A stretch of 64,000 nucleotides of DNA from UBA8437 sp964646205 (GTDB lineage: Bacteria; Planctomycetota; Planctomycetia; Planctomycetales; Planctomycetaceae). The DNA is taken from NCBI GenBank assembly GCA_964646205.1, contig CAZYAZ010000010.1, positions 40,296-104,295 of the forward strand, in the 5' to 3' direction. Numbering within the stretch: position 1 is the stretch's first letter; the number at the start of each line of letters is the position of its first letter. A model generated the notes under the pieces. That model was given only the letters and a program-made list of their open reading frames with translations. It had not been told where the DNA came from and searched no databases. This document shows positions 10,286 through 17,742 of this stretch, one piece after another. The translations under genes were made by a program, and so were the position numbers.

Positions 10286-11104
10286 TCACGCAGCCTGGCC
10301 GAGTTGCCGAACCGACTCGCCGGCGATCACTTCATCGACGAGCCGCCCGTAATCAGCCGCGCCGTTGCATTCCGGGTCGTAATCGAAAATCGATTGCCCG
10401 AAACCGGCCGCCTCGGCCAACCGGATGTTGCGGCGGATTCGCGACTCAAAGAGAGTCGCGGTGGCCCAGGGGGCATGGGGGTCACTGGCGGTAAAGAATG
10501 CTGCCAGATCGTCGCTGATGTCGGCTGCCAATCTCGTGCCTGTCTCGAACAAGCACAGGACGATCCCGGTGACCTTCAGGTCACGGTTGAGTCGACGGGT
10601 GACCAGCGCCGTCGTCTCGAGCAGTTTTGAGAGTCCCTGGAGAGCAAGAAAATGTGGCTGCAAGGTGATGAAAACCTCGCGGACGCCAGCCAGCGCATTC
10701 ACCGTGAGCACGCCCAGGGACGGCGGACAGTCGATCAGGCAATAATCCAGTGGGCAACTGTCTTGGAGTTCATCGATTTTTCCACGCAAGATCGTCTCGC
10801 GTCCGACTTCTCCGGCCAACTCCTGTTCGATCCCCGCCAGGTCAATGTTGCCGGGAACGACCCACAATGACGGAGCCACCTTTCGACGGATTTCGGCCAA
10901 ACTCCGTCGACCGAGCATGACGTCGTAGAGACTCGGAGTACCTGCCGGCGCCTCAACACCGAGATGCAGTGCAGCGTGGGCCTGGGGGTCCAGGTCGATC
11001 AGGCAAACACGTCGTCCAGCGGCGGCCAGGCCGGCGGCCAGGTTGACGCTGGTGGTCGTCTTGCCGACGCCCCCCTTCTGATTCATCACCGCGATGGTCC
11101 GCAA
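10286..11104 (-). CDS. ParA/Soj-family ATPase (orphan, no ParB seen)
   Basis: The product is 272 residues. The deviant Walker A motif KGGVGKTTT starts at Lys10 (signature lysine), with the Walker A' segment IDLDPQAHAALHLGV and the Walker B region CLIDCPPSLGVLTVNAL, all typical of ParA/Soj. These ATPases bind DNA or a surface as ATP dimers and position chromosomes, plasmids or protein complexes. The initiation codon is TTG at 11104; an in-frame stop lies 12 codons upstream and no ATG or GTG fits, so the TTG is well constrained. No parB lies in the window, and the gene follows kinase-apt-small protein on the same strand with about 80 bp spacing. A cargo-positioning role rather than chromosome segregation is possible. 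The family is certain, the partner unknown. Confidence 0.9.
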   Translation of the reverse strand: MRTIAVMNQKGGVGKTTTSVNLAAGLAAAGRRVCLIDLDPQAHAALHLGVEAPAGTPSLYDVMLGRRSLAEIRRKVAPSLWVVPGNIDLAGIEQELAGEVGRETILRGKIDELQDSCPLDYCLIDCPPSLGVLTVNALAGVREVFITLQPHFLALQGLSKLLETTALVTRRLNRDLKVTGIVLCLFETGTRLAADISDDLAAFFTASDPHAPWATATLFESRIRRNIRLAEAAGFGQSIFDYDPECNGAADYGRLVDEVIAGESVRQLGQAA

Positions 11105-11185
11105 CGGCTCGTCTCGTTCGACACACGACTCCCATTCTCAAGCCATGGGAGTATATCCGCGGGGTTGCAACCGCGCGAAGATGAC

Positions 11186-11572
11186 TTAGGCCGCCCCGAT
11201 CTGGCGCCCCTCCACGAGGAGTTCCTCGAGACGGGTGACACAGAGATCAATCGAGTGAACCGCCTGGACGAAATTGGTGTGTGTCGATGCCAACGGAGCG
11301 TCCTTGCGAAATTGTTCGGTCGCACGTCGCATGCGACCGATTTTCTTGCCCAGCATCTTGACGTACCCGGCCGGATCATGCAGCCGGGTCTCCAGGGCTC
11401 GCGAGGTGTCGAAGACAGCTCGCACCACGCCCATCAACTCCGGAAAATCCTCGACCTCCTCGCTGTGCTTGACGAACGTGCGAACCATCCAGGCGTGAGC
11501 CATCACGTCCTGGCATTCGCCCACAAGTCCGGCCAAACGATCTTCGGTCACCACGGTGTCACTCGTCTTCAC
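11186..11572 (-). CDS. Conserved hypothetical helical protein (128 aa)
   Basis: The GTG at 11572 lies inside the 3' end of apt (14-bp overlap). A GTG pair near 11554, just after the apt stop, is an alternative start. The protein is predominantly alpha-helical with several invariant-looking motifs (AHAWMVRTFVKHSEE, FDTSRALETR, DPAGYVKMLGKKIGRMRRA). It has no signal peptide, TM segment or recognised catalytic motif. Its position between apt and parA implies co-expression. I do not recognise a characterised family; it is probably a lineage-conserved cytoplasmic protein. Confidence 0.75.
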   Translation of the reverse strand: MKTSDTVVTEDRLAGLVGECQDVMAHAWMVRTFVKHSEEVEDFPELMGVVRAVFDTSRALETRLHDPAGYVKMLGKKIGRMRRATEQFRKDAPLASTHTNFVQAVHSIDLCVTRLEELLVEGRQIGAA

Positions 11573-12107
11573 TGTAAGTCATCAACGTGGTCACCTCGCA
11601 TCCGGCAAGTGCCTCACGGCCACCCAACCCCTCCAGTTCGATCACGACCGCACACCCGACCACCTCCGCACCCGCCTCGACCAGCAAGCGATTGCATGCG
11701 GCCACAGTGCCACCGGTGGCCAGCAAGTCATCTACAACCAGCACACGGTCACCAGGTCCGACGGCATCGGTGTGAACCTCGAGAGTGTCCTCACCATATT
11801 CGAGCTGGTAGGAATGCGAGCGGGTCTCGTGTGGCAACTTGCCTGGCTTTCGAACCGGCACAAAGCGAGCATCCAGTGCCAGGGCCAGTGGAGCTCCGAA
11901 AAGAAACCCCCGCGCCTCGACACTCGCCACCACGTCGATCCGCCCGTGCTGAATGGCCACATCGGCCAGCCGCCCAATGACCTCAGCGTACGCTCTGGGC
12001 GAGGCCAGCAATGGTGTGATATCACGGAAACGGATGCCCGGCACCGGAAAATCGGGGATGGTGCGGATATGGGACTTGAGGTCCTGGTTCTCAGTGCTGT
12101 CAGTCAT
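11559..12107 (-). CDS. apt: Adenine phosphoribosyltransferase
   Basis: The product is 182 residues, the usual Apt length. It condenses adenine with PRPP to give AMP and pyrophosphate (purine salvage, cytoplasmic). The N-terminus carries the Apt signature IPDFPVPGIRFRDITPLL, followed by VASVEARGFLFGAPLAL and the PRPP-binding loop VLVVDDLLATGGTVAAC (about residues 119-135), with both acidic residues intact. ATG 12107 overlaps the stop of the upstream kinase by one base (TGATG), so it is translationally coupled to it, and its 3' end overlaps the next gene. Confidence 0.95.
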   Translation of the reverse strand: MTDSTENQDLKSHIRTIPDFPVPGIRFRDITPLLASPRAYAEVIGRLADVAIQHGRIDVVASVEARGFLFGAPLALALDARFVPVRKPGKLPHETRSHSYQLEYGEDTLEVHTDAVGPGDRVLVVDDLLATGGTVAACNRLLVEAGAEVVGCAVVIELEGLGGREALAGCEVTTLMTYSEDE

Positions 12108-13327
12108 CAGCGTTCATCCTCGGTTTCAGCCAACCCCCGTCGGGCCTCGGTGACCGCATCCTGGAACCGGGCATCTCCAGCATACAAATCAAGAATACTG
12201 TGCCAAACCCGACGTGCTTCCTCAATCCGGCCACCCTTTTGGGCCAAACTGGCTCGCTCGATGGCGACGGCCGCCAACCCCGCCTCGCCCGGTTTGTCGG
12301 GCAACTCCACTCGCCACTCCTCCAGCAAGCCGCGAGCCACCTCCGCTTCCGATTCCCATCGGGGCTGTCCATTGACCAATTCCAGTACCGACTCGAGGAT
12401 TCTAATCGCCCGGGGCCGGTCCCCCAGACGCTTGTATTCACGGGCCAGCCGCAGGAATCTTGTCACCTCGCCCGAGTCACCCACCTGCAGTCGTCTCGTG
12501 GGCCGTGACCGCGATTCGATCGACAATTGCTCGATCCGTTGCAGGTACGGTGCCACCCTCTCGTCCCACGCCCCGGGATCTTCAGCCACCAGTGGAGACA
12601 GGTACTTGTCGCGGGCGGTCCGCCAGTCGGGCTCGGCCAACTCCAGCAATCGCACTCCCTCGGCAAACCGCTCTTCGGGACTCATCCGGCCCTGCGACCA
12701 CATCAGCATGGCAATCGCAACCACCAGGACCAGGGCCAACAACAGTCCGGATGTGCTGCTCCAAAAACCGCGCCAGGGCCCCCGCTGCATCTGGCGTTCG
12801 ATCTCGAACTTCATCAAGTCCCTGGCCAGGGTCGCGTTGCCCAATCCACCNNNNNNNNNNNNNNNNNNNNNNNNNNNNNNNNNNNNNNNNNNNNNNNNNN
12901 NNNNNNNNNNNNNNNNNNNNNNNNNNNNNNNNNNNNNNNNNNNNNNNNNNTGAGCCGACTTCAGTGCCCGGCACACCTGGACCGAAATGTCGATCACCAC
13001 CTCCCATCCCAATCGCTTGACCCGTCCCAACCGCCGGGTCAAGGTCTCACCCTCGACCAACTCCATCGCGTAGTAGTAGGTGCCGTCGTGCTCACCGCTG
13101 TCGAGAAACCGGACGATGTGCGGGTTGGTCAACTTCTGCAACGATTCAATCTCACGACGGAACCGCTCGACCAAACCCGGTTCACGCGCCATGGTCGCCG
13201 AGAGCACTTTGACGGCTACCAACTCCGACGACTCGGTGTGAATGGCCCGGTAGACGGTCCCCATTCCGCCGGCACCCAGTTCCTCCTGGATCTGATACGG
13301 ACCGATCGTGTTCGGGAGTTCAGGCAT
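12107..13327 (-). CDS. Membrane-anchored Hanks-type Ser/Thr protein kinase (interrupted by gap)
   Basis: The N-lobe is intact: glycine-rich loop GAGGMGTVY (residues 18-26), catalytic Lys40 in VAVKVL, and the helix-C Glu59 in RREIESL. The sequence continues to about residue 126 (CRALKSA) and then enters 100 N. After the gap come a basic juxtamembrane segment, one TM helix (LLLALVLVVAIAMLM), and an extracytoplasmic helical/TPR-like region to the stop. The catalytic loop (HRD), DFG and activation segment are not visible. A normal Hanks kinase domain needs about 140-150 more residues, so the true gap should be nearer 420-450 bp. The flanking frames agree if the gap is 1 mod 3. First gene of the kinase-apt-hypothetical-parA operon. 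Confidence 0.85.
   Translation of the reverse strand: MPELPNTIGPYQIQEELGAGGMGTVYRAIHTESSELVAVKVLSATMAREPGLVERFRREIESLQKLTNPHIVRFLDSGEHDGTYYYAMELVEGETLTRRLGRVKRLGWEVVIDISVQVCRALKSAXXXXXXXXXXXXXXXXXXXXXXXXXXXXXXXXXXGGLGNATLARDLMKFEIERQMQRGPWRGFWSSTSGLLLALVLVVAIAMLMWSQGRMSPEERFAEGVRLLELAEPDWRTARDKYLSPLVAEDPGAWDERVAPYLQRIEQLSIESRSRPTRRLQVGDSGEVTRFLRLAREYKRLGDRPRAIRILESVLELVNGQPRWESEAEVARGLLEEWRVELPDKPGEAGLAAVAIERASLAQKGGRIEEARRVWHSILDLYAGDARFQDAVTEARRGLAETEDER
12851..12950. other. Assembly gap (100 N) inside kinase catalytic domain
   Basis: Unlike the other two gaps, the flanking sequences do not match each other, so real unique sequence is missing. It should hold the HRD catalytic loop, the DFG motif and the C-lobe of the kinase. 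Confidence 0.9.
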
Positions 13328-13378
13328 CGTGTTCGTCGGTGACTCAATTGCCCAGGAAATGCAAGACTGGCCGATTCG

Positions 13379-13408
13379 AGTCTATGGTGCAACAATTCCG
13401 ACGGTCAA
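13379..13408 (-). promoter_or_regulatory. Candidate sigma-70 promoter for kinase-apt operon
   Basis: On the minus strand TTGACC (13408-13403), 18 bp, TAGACT (13384-13379), 52 nt upstream of the kinase ATG. The match is moderate and the spacing long; the same TTGACC-N18-TAGA pattern is seen before argH. Confidence 0.3.
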
Positions 13409-13440
13409 CAAACCATCAGTCACTCCTCCCGGCTCGCTTC

Positions 13441-13812
13441 ATGACCACCGCAATCCTTCTCATCGCTCACGGAAGTCGACTCGAATCGGCCAACCGGGAC
13501 CTGGACTGGTTGGCCAACTCGCTGACACAACGTCGACCCGATGACAAGGTCCGGACCGCCTACCTGGAAATTGCCGAACCGGACATCCAGACGGCAGGCA
13601 CACAGTGCGTCGAACAGGGAGCCACTCGGGTGCTGCTTGTCCCATTCTTTCTCTCACCTGGACGACATGCCACCAAACACCTGGCCGAACACCGCGACCG
13701 ATTGGCCGACCGGTTCCCCGACGTCCACTGGGAATTGAAACCGCCCCTGGGACGGCATGACATGCTGGTCCAGGTGATCGAGGACCGGGTCGATGGCCCT
13801 GGAGTGGACTAG
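13441..13812 (+). CDS. CbiX/SirB-like sirohydrochlorin chelatase family protein
   Basis: The product is 123 residues from ATG 13441 (MTTAILLIAHGSR); an upstream in-frame extension to 13339 runs into the divergent promoter region and is rejected. The metal-binding His lies in AHGSR (residue 10), and a second His in the family segment VPFFLSPGRHATKHL. This is the length of one CbiX/SirB half-domain (CbiX-small type), which in other bacteria inserts cobalt or iron into sirohydrochlorin for cobalamin or siroheme. No other tetrapyrrole gene is adjacent, so the metal and product are inferred from family only. The B12-dependent nrdJ at 21387-24356 makes a cobalamin role attractive but unproven. Confidence 0.8.
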   Translation: MTTAILLIAHGSRLESANRDLDWLANSLTQRRPDDKVRTAYLEIAEPDIQTAGTQCVEQGATRVLLVPFFLSPGRHATKHLAEHRDRLADRFPDVHWELKPPLGRHDMLVQVIEDRVDGPGVD

Positions 13813-13827
13813 CAACGTCCGTCTCGC

Positions 13828-16158
13828 TCAGGAACGACGTTCGACCCAGGCCAACAGGACCGGCAACAACACCAGGTTGCCAGCCAGTCCGCCGAGCATC
13901 GCCACGCTGACCAGAATTCCGAAATAGACCAGCGGAATAAAATGTGAGAGCGTCAGCACGCTGAAACCCACGACCAGTGCCAGGTTGGCCAGGACGACGG
14001 CCCGGCCAACGCCGGCATGCGTCCGTTCCAGCGCTGCCGACACGTCATCTCCGGCTGCCCGCGCTCTCCGAAATCCCGAGATGTAATGGATGCTCGAATC
14101 GACGGTCAGGCCCAGCGACACGCTGGCGATCATCGCGGTGGCAATATTCACCGGCAGGCCCACCCAGCCCATTGCTCCGATCACCAACACGATCGGAAAA
14201 AGATTCGGCAACAACGCGACCAGTCCGATCCACGGACTTCGAAAAGCCAGGCTCACCATCAGGACGATTCCAATCGCCGCGAGAACAAAGCTGACCACCT
14301 GATCTCGCAGCAGGCTCTCGATCAGGAATGTCAACAAGACATACAACCCGGTCGCTTCCACCGGTCGCTCGCCGGATTTCAATTCCGAGAACTCCTCGCG
14401 GGCAATCGCCTCGACCCGCTCGATCAACTCCCGCTTCTGTCCGGCCTGCTCCCGCTCCAGGGCCCGCAACACGATCCGCATCCGCCCGGCCTCGGCGTTG
14501 TAAAGGCTGGAGACGTACTCGGGCTGAGATTGGTCGAGGACCTTCAAACGCTTGGAGAGCGTGTTGAGGAGAAACGGGACGCGGGGCACCATTTCCAGTC
14601 CATCGCTGATCGGGACAACCTTGGTCAACCGACGGCGATCGTCGTCCGTCTTCATCTGGTCGGCCACCTCCGTCTTCAGCCGTTCAGCCAGTCGTCGCAC
14701 CCGGTCAATTTCTTCCTGGGTCAGTTCATCGGAGGTCGGAAAATTGACCTCCCAGTTGCCCGCACCCCCGAGCCTGGTCTCGACAAACTCAAGGCCCTGC
14801 CGAATCGGGCTGTCCTGGCGGAAGTTTTCACTGAAGTCGGTCTCGACCTTCAGCCTCGCCAGTCCCGCTCCAGCCACGATCACAACGATTCCGATTGCGA
14901 ACAACACCGCCCTTGGATGACGACGAATTCCCCGGGCCAGAAACTGCAACCCCCGCACCAGTTGTCCTTCACCGGGCACTCGCCCCGGGTCCACCTGCCG
15001 CCGGCCCAGCAGAATCCCACCGGGCAACAACAACAACGCGGCCAGCAGGACCAGCAGCGTGGCCAGGCTCATCATGATTCCGAAACTGCGGACCGGGCTA
15101 ATGGTACTGGACAGCAACGCGGCAAAACCAACCGCGGTCGTGGCCCCGGTCCAGAAAATCGCCGGAGCCAGTTGATTGATCGTTCGGGCCAGTGCCTCCA
15201 ACGGTGGGTGCTCGTTGCGATGCTCACGGAAATGCACGGTCACGTGAGTGCAGGTGGCAACACCTATGATCGTGACCAGGGAGTTGAGCATCGAACTGAC
15301 CATGCTCAGTTTCATCCCACTGATAACCAGCAGAGCCTCGGTCCAGAGAATCGCCGTGACCACAACCAGTAACGGCAGGACCACCCAGCGAATGCTTCGG
15401 AACAGCACCAGGATCACAGCTGCCAACAGGCCCAGGGACCACCAGAACAGGGTCCGTCCGTCTTGCTCGACATAACGAAACATGTCGTGCACCTGCACCG
15501 GCTCTCCGACAACCTGTGCCACGGGATCGTGTGCAGCAGCCAGTCGACGAATCTCGGCAAATGTCTGTGCCCGGTCGGTGGTCGAATCGGAACCCGTCGC
15601 CGGAGCAAGCCTCAGAACAATCGCCACCGTTCGACGATCTGCACCCACCAGCACACCTTCAATCAACGACAAGACCCGCCGCCTGAGTCCCTTGATCCTT
15701 TTCATCACGCGTCCGAGAACCCCGGTCGGTTCCAGCGCCTGGACAAGATGCTGAGTGCTGCCAGCCTGCACGCCCTCCACTTGCCCCAGTTTCTCGGCGA
15801 ATTGCTCGATCCGCGTCCTGGACTCCGTCGATAACTCGGGAACGTCATCGTCATTGCTGAACAGGTGAGGGTCTTCGTAGGCGACAATCACGAATTCGTC
15901 CCCGCCGAACAACTCGCGACTGGCACGGAATGCGGCCAGTTGCGGATCGTCTTGGGCGTAGAGCGATTCGATCGACTGGTCGAACTTCAACTCTCCGGCC
16001 GGGACAATCGCCAGCAATGCTGCTGCCAACGTGGTCCCCAGCAGGAGAACCCGGTACTTCAAGACCATCGCCAACAGGCTCGTGATCCGGCCACCGCCGT
16101 TCACGCCCGACTGCACGTCGTTGGGCAACTGTTCGGGATCGATCCCGTTCGAGTCCAT
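13828..16158 (-). CDS. MMPL/RND-family exporter
   Basis: The product is 776 residues from ATG 16158 (MDSNGIDPEQ); an in-frame ATG at 16221 would add 21 unlikely residues. The fold is a duplicated half-transporter: TM1, a large periplasmic loop (about residues 50-230), then TM2-6 including SMLNSLVTIIGVATCTHVTVHFREH, then TM7, a second loop (about 440-600), and TM8-12 including SLGLTVDSSIHYISGF and a C-terminal TM bundle. This is the SSD/MMPL architecture of proton-driven lipid or hydrophobic-substrate exporters. It is divergent from the GT-C gene and convergent with the chelatase gene (15-bp gap). The substrate is unknown; neighbours suggest an envelope lipid or glycolipid. Confidence 0.88.
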   Translation of the reverse strand: MDSNGIDPEQLPNDVQSGVNGGGRITSLLAMVLKYRVLLLGTTLAAALLAIVPAGELKFDQSIESLYAQDDPQLAAFRASRELFGGDEFVIVAYEDPHLFSNDDDVPELSTESRTRIEQFAEKLGQVEGVQAGSTQHLVQALEPTGVLGRVMKRIKGLRRRVLSLIEGVLVGADRRTVAIVLRLAPATGSDSTTDRAQTFAEIRRLAAAHDPVAQVVGEPVQVHDMFRYVEQDGRTLFWWSLGLLAAVILVLFRSIRWVVLPLLVVVTAILWTEALLVISGMKLSMVSSMLNSLVTIIGVATCTHVTVHFREHRNEHPPLEALARTINQLAPAIFWTGATTAVGFAALLSSTISPVRSFGIMMSLATLLVLLAALLLLPGGILLGRRQVDPGRVPGEGQLVRGLQFLARGIRRHPRAVLFAIGIVVIVAGAGLARLKVETDFSENFRQDSPIRQGLEFVETRLGGAGNWEVNFPTSDELTQEEIDRVRRLAERLKTEVADQMKTDDDRRRLTKVVPISDGLEMVPRVPFLLNTLSKRLKVLDQSQPEYVSSLYNAEAGRMRIVLRALEREQAGQKRELIERVEAIAREEFSELKSGERPVEATGLYVLLTFLIESLLRDQVVSFVLAAIGIVLMVSLAFRSPWIGLVALLPNLFPIVLVIGAMGWVGLPVNIATAMIASVSLGLTVDSSIHYISGFRRARAAGDDVSAALERTHAGVGRAVVLANLALVVGFSVLTLSHFIPLVYFGILVSVAMLGGLAGNLVLLPVLLAWVERRS

Positions 16159-16272
16159 CGATCCCTGGCCTTCTCGCCCGCATTGACGGACATCGGTTAC
16201 ACTGGCACCGCCCATCGGCATCAGCGGCCGTAGGATAGCCGCGTTGTGGTCGACGGGCCAACAGGAGTTCGC

Positions 16273-17583
16273 GTGGACCGAGACCTTTCAAAGTTCTGGC
16301 CCCTGCTGGGAGTGGTACTCCTGGCCGTGATGGTCCGCGTCCCGGTTGCAGTGTGGCGAGCCGATTCACTCGGCGACGACCGCGACCATTACCGGCTGCT
16401 TGCCGAGGGCCTGATCGAGGGCAACGGGCTGGTTCATCCCGATCACGGCACTCCCACCGCCTACAGACCACCGCTGTTCCCGCTGGTACTGGCAGCGGTC
16501 GCCTGGACAACAGGAGCCGGCGACATCGGCGTGGCCGCGCTGCACCTGGCCCTGGGACTGGCCACGGTTGTGGGAACCTGGCTGGTCGCTGTTGAACTGG
16601 GACTGGGCCGCCGCGCGTGGTTCCCGGCGGCAGCCGTCGCCATCGATCCCCTACTTGTCGTCAGTGCCACACTGCCCATGACCGAGACACTGTTTGCCGC
16701 CCTGGCGACCTGGATGCTCGCACTGACCACTTCACGATTGTCAGTCACCAGGGGACTGTTGGTAGGAATCCTGTTCGGTCTCGCGGCCCTGTGCCGCCCC
16801 TCGGTCTGGGCCTTTGCCGTGCTGATCGCGGTGGTCGTGGGGATCAGGTGGCTGAGAAACACCGGTGCTGGACACGGGTCCAACGACCGGATGGTCCTTG
16901 CCGTCACCCTCGCCGGTGCCGCACTGACGGTCAGCCCCTGGCTGGCCCGCAACCTGGCCGTCTCGGGTACGCCCGTGCTGACAACCACCCACGGCGGCTA
17001 CACGCTGTTGCTGGGCAACAATCCCGTCTTCTACGAACAAGTCGTGAGACGTCCTCTGGGGACAACCTGGAACGACACCAACTCGGACGCCGGGCGTCGG
17101 CCCACCGAATGGCGCAAGCACCTGGAAACCCGCATGCCGGTCGCGCCTCGTGGAATCGCTGCCGAACGGCAGCGTGACCGGTTCATGTATGGCCTGGCCG
17201 TCGCCAACATCATCCACGACCCCCCGGGATTCGCCCGGGCATGCCTGTTGCGGGTGTTGCGATTCTGGACACCGTGGCCGCTCGAATCCGCTCCCGGTTC
17301 GGCATGGCCCGCGTTGATCAAGTGGAGTGTAGCGGCCTGGTACGCGACCGTGCTGGTGGCCATGCTCGTGGGCGTCTGGCGTGCCCCCTGGAGAGCCAAC
17401 AGCGGCTGGCACGCCCCACTGCTCTTCCTGTTGGCGCTGTCACTGGTACACGTGGCCTTCTGGTCAACCATGCGAATGAGAGCCCCGGTAATGCCGGTAG
17501 TCTTTCTGCTGGCCACGGTTGGACTCTGGAGTCCAACCGGCGAGGTGGGCAAGTCGGACGACACCGCGGCGGAGGGTTATTGA
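16273..17583 (+). CDS. GT-C (ArnT/PMT-like, GT39-type) membrane glycosyltransferase
   Basis: The product is 436 residues. GTG 16273 is chosen because AGGAG lies 5 nt upstream; GTG 16246 in the same frame lacks a site. TM1 (residues 9-28) is followed by the first luminal/periplasmic loop with the acidic motif DDRDHY (Asp35, Asp36, Asp38), the catalytic position of GT-C enzymes, and then PPLFPLVLAA. Around ten further TM helices follow. Members transfer a sugar from a polyprenyl-phosphate donor to lipid or protein. Its position between an MMPL exporter and an LptD-like barrel fits cell-envelope glycolipid modification. Donor and acceptor are unknown. Confidence 0.85.
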   Translation: MDRDLSKFWPLLGVVLLAVMVRVPVAVWRADSLGDDRDHYRLLAEGLIEGNGLVHPDHGTPTAYRPPLFPLVLAAVAWTTGAGDIGVAALHLALGLATVVGTWLVAVELGLGRRAWFPAAAVAIDPLLVVSATLPMTETLFAALATWMLALTTSRLSVTRGLLVGILFGLAALCRPSVWAFAVLIAVVVGIRWLRNTGAGHGSNDRMVLAVTLAGAALTVSPWLARNLAVSGTPVLTTTHGGYTLLLGNNPVFYEQVVRRPLGTTWNDTNSDAGRRPTEWRKHLETRMPVAPRGIAAERQRDRFMYGLAVANIIHDPPGFARACLLRVLRFWTPWPLESAPGSAWPALIKWSVAAWYATVLVAMLVGVWRAPWRANSGWHAPLLFLLALSLVHVAFWSTMRMRAPVMPVVFLLATVGLWSPTGEVGKSDDTAAEGY

Positions 17584-17609
17584 CACCCTGGAAAAAGCGG
17601 ACCTATAAT
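17580..17609 (+). promoter_or_regulatory. Consensus sigma-70 promoter for the LptD-like gene
   Basis: Perfect TTGACA (17580-17585), 18-bp spacer, perfect TATAAT (17604-17609). The -35 box overlaps the TGA stop of the upstream glycosyltransferase. It predicts transcription from about 17616 and a 127-nt leader before the GTG at 17743. Confidence 0.7.
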
Positions 17610-17742
17610 CCCGCCCCCCCCGCGACCAGGATGGTGCGGGACCACTCCGGAATCATCCAGCCACCACCGGGCCCCTCGACAATCGAGCGAATCGGCGGCG
17701 GCTGGCGATCCGGCAATTTGCTTCCAGGAACCGGATTCCCAC

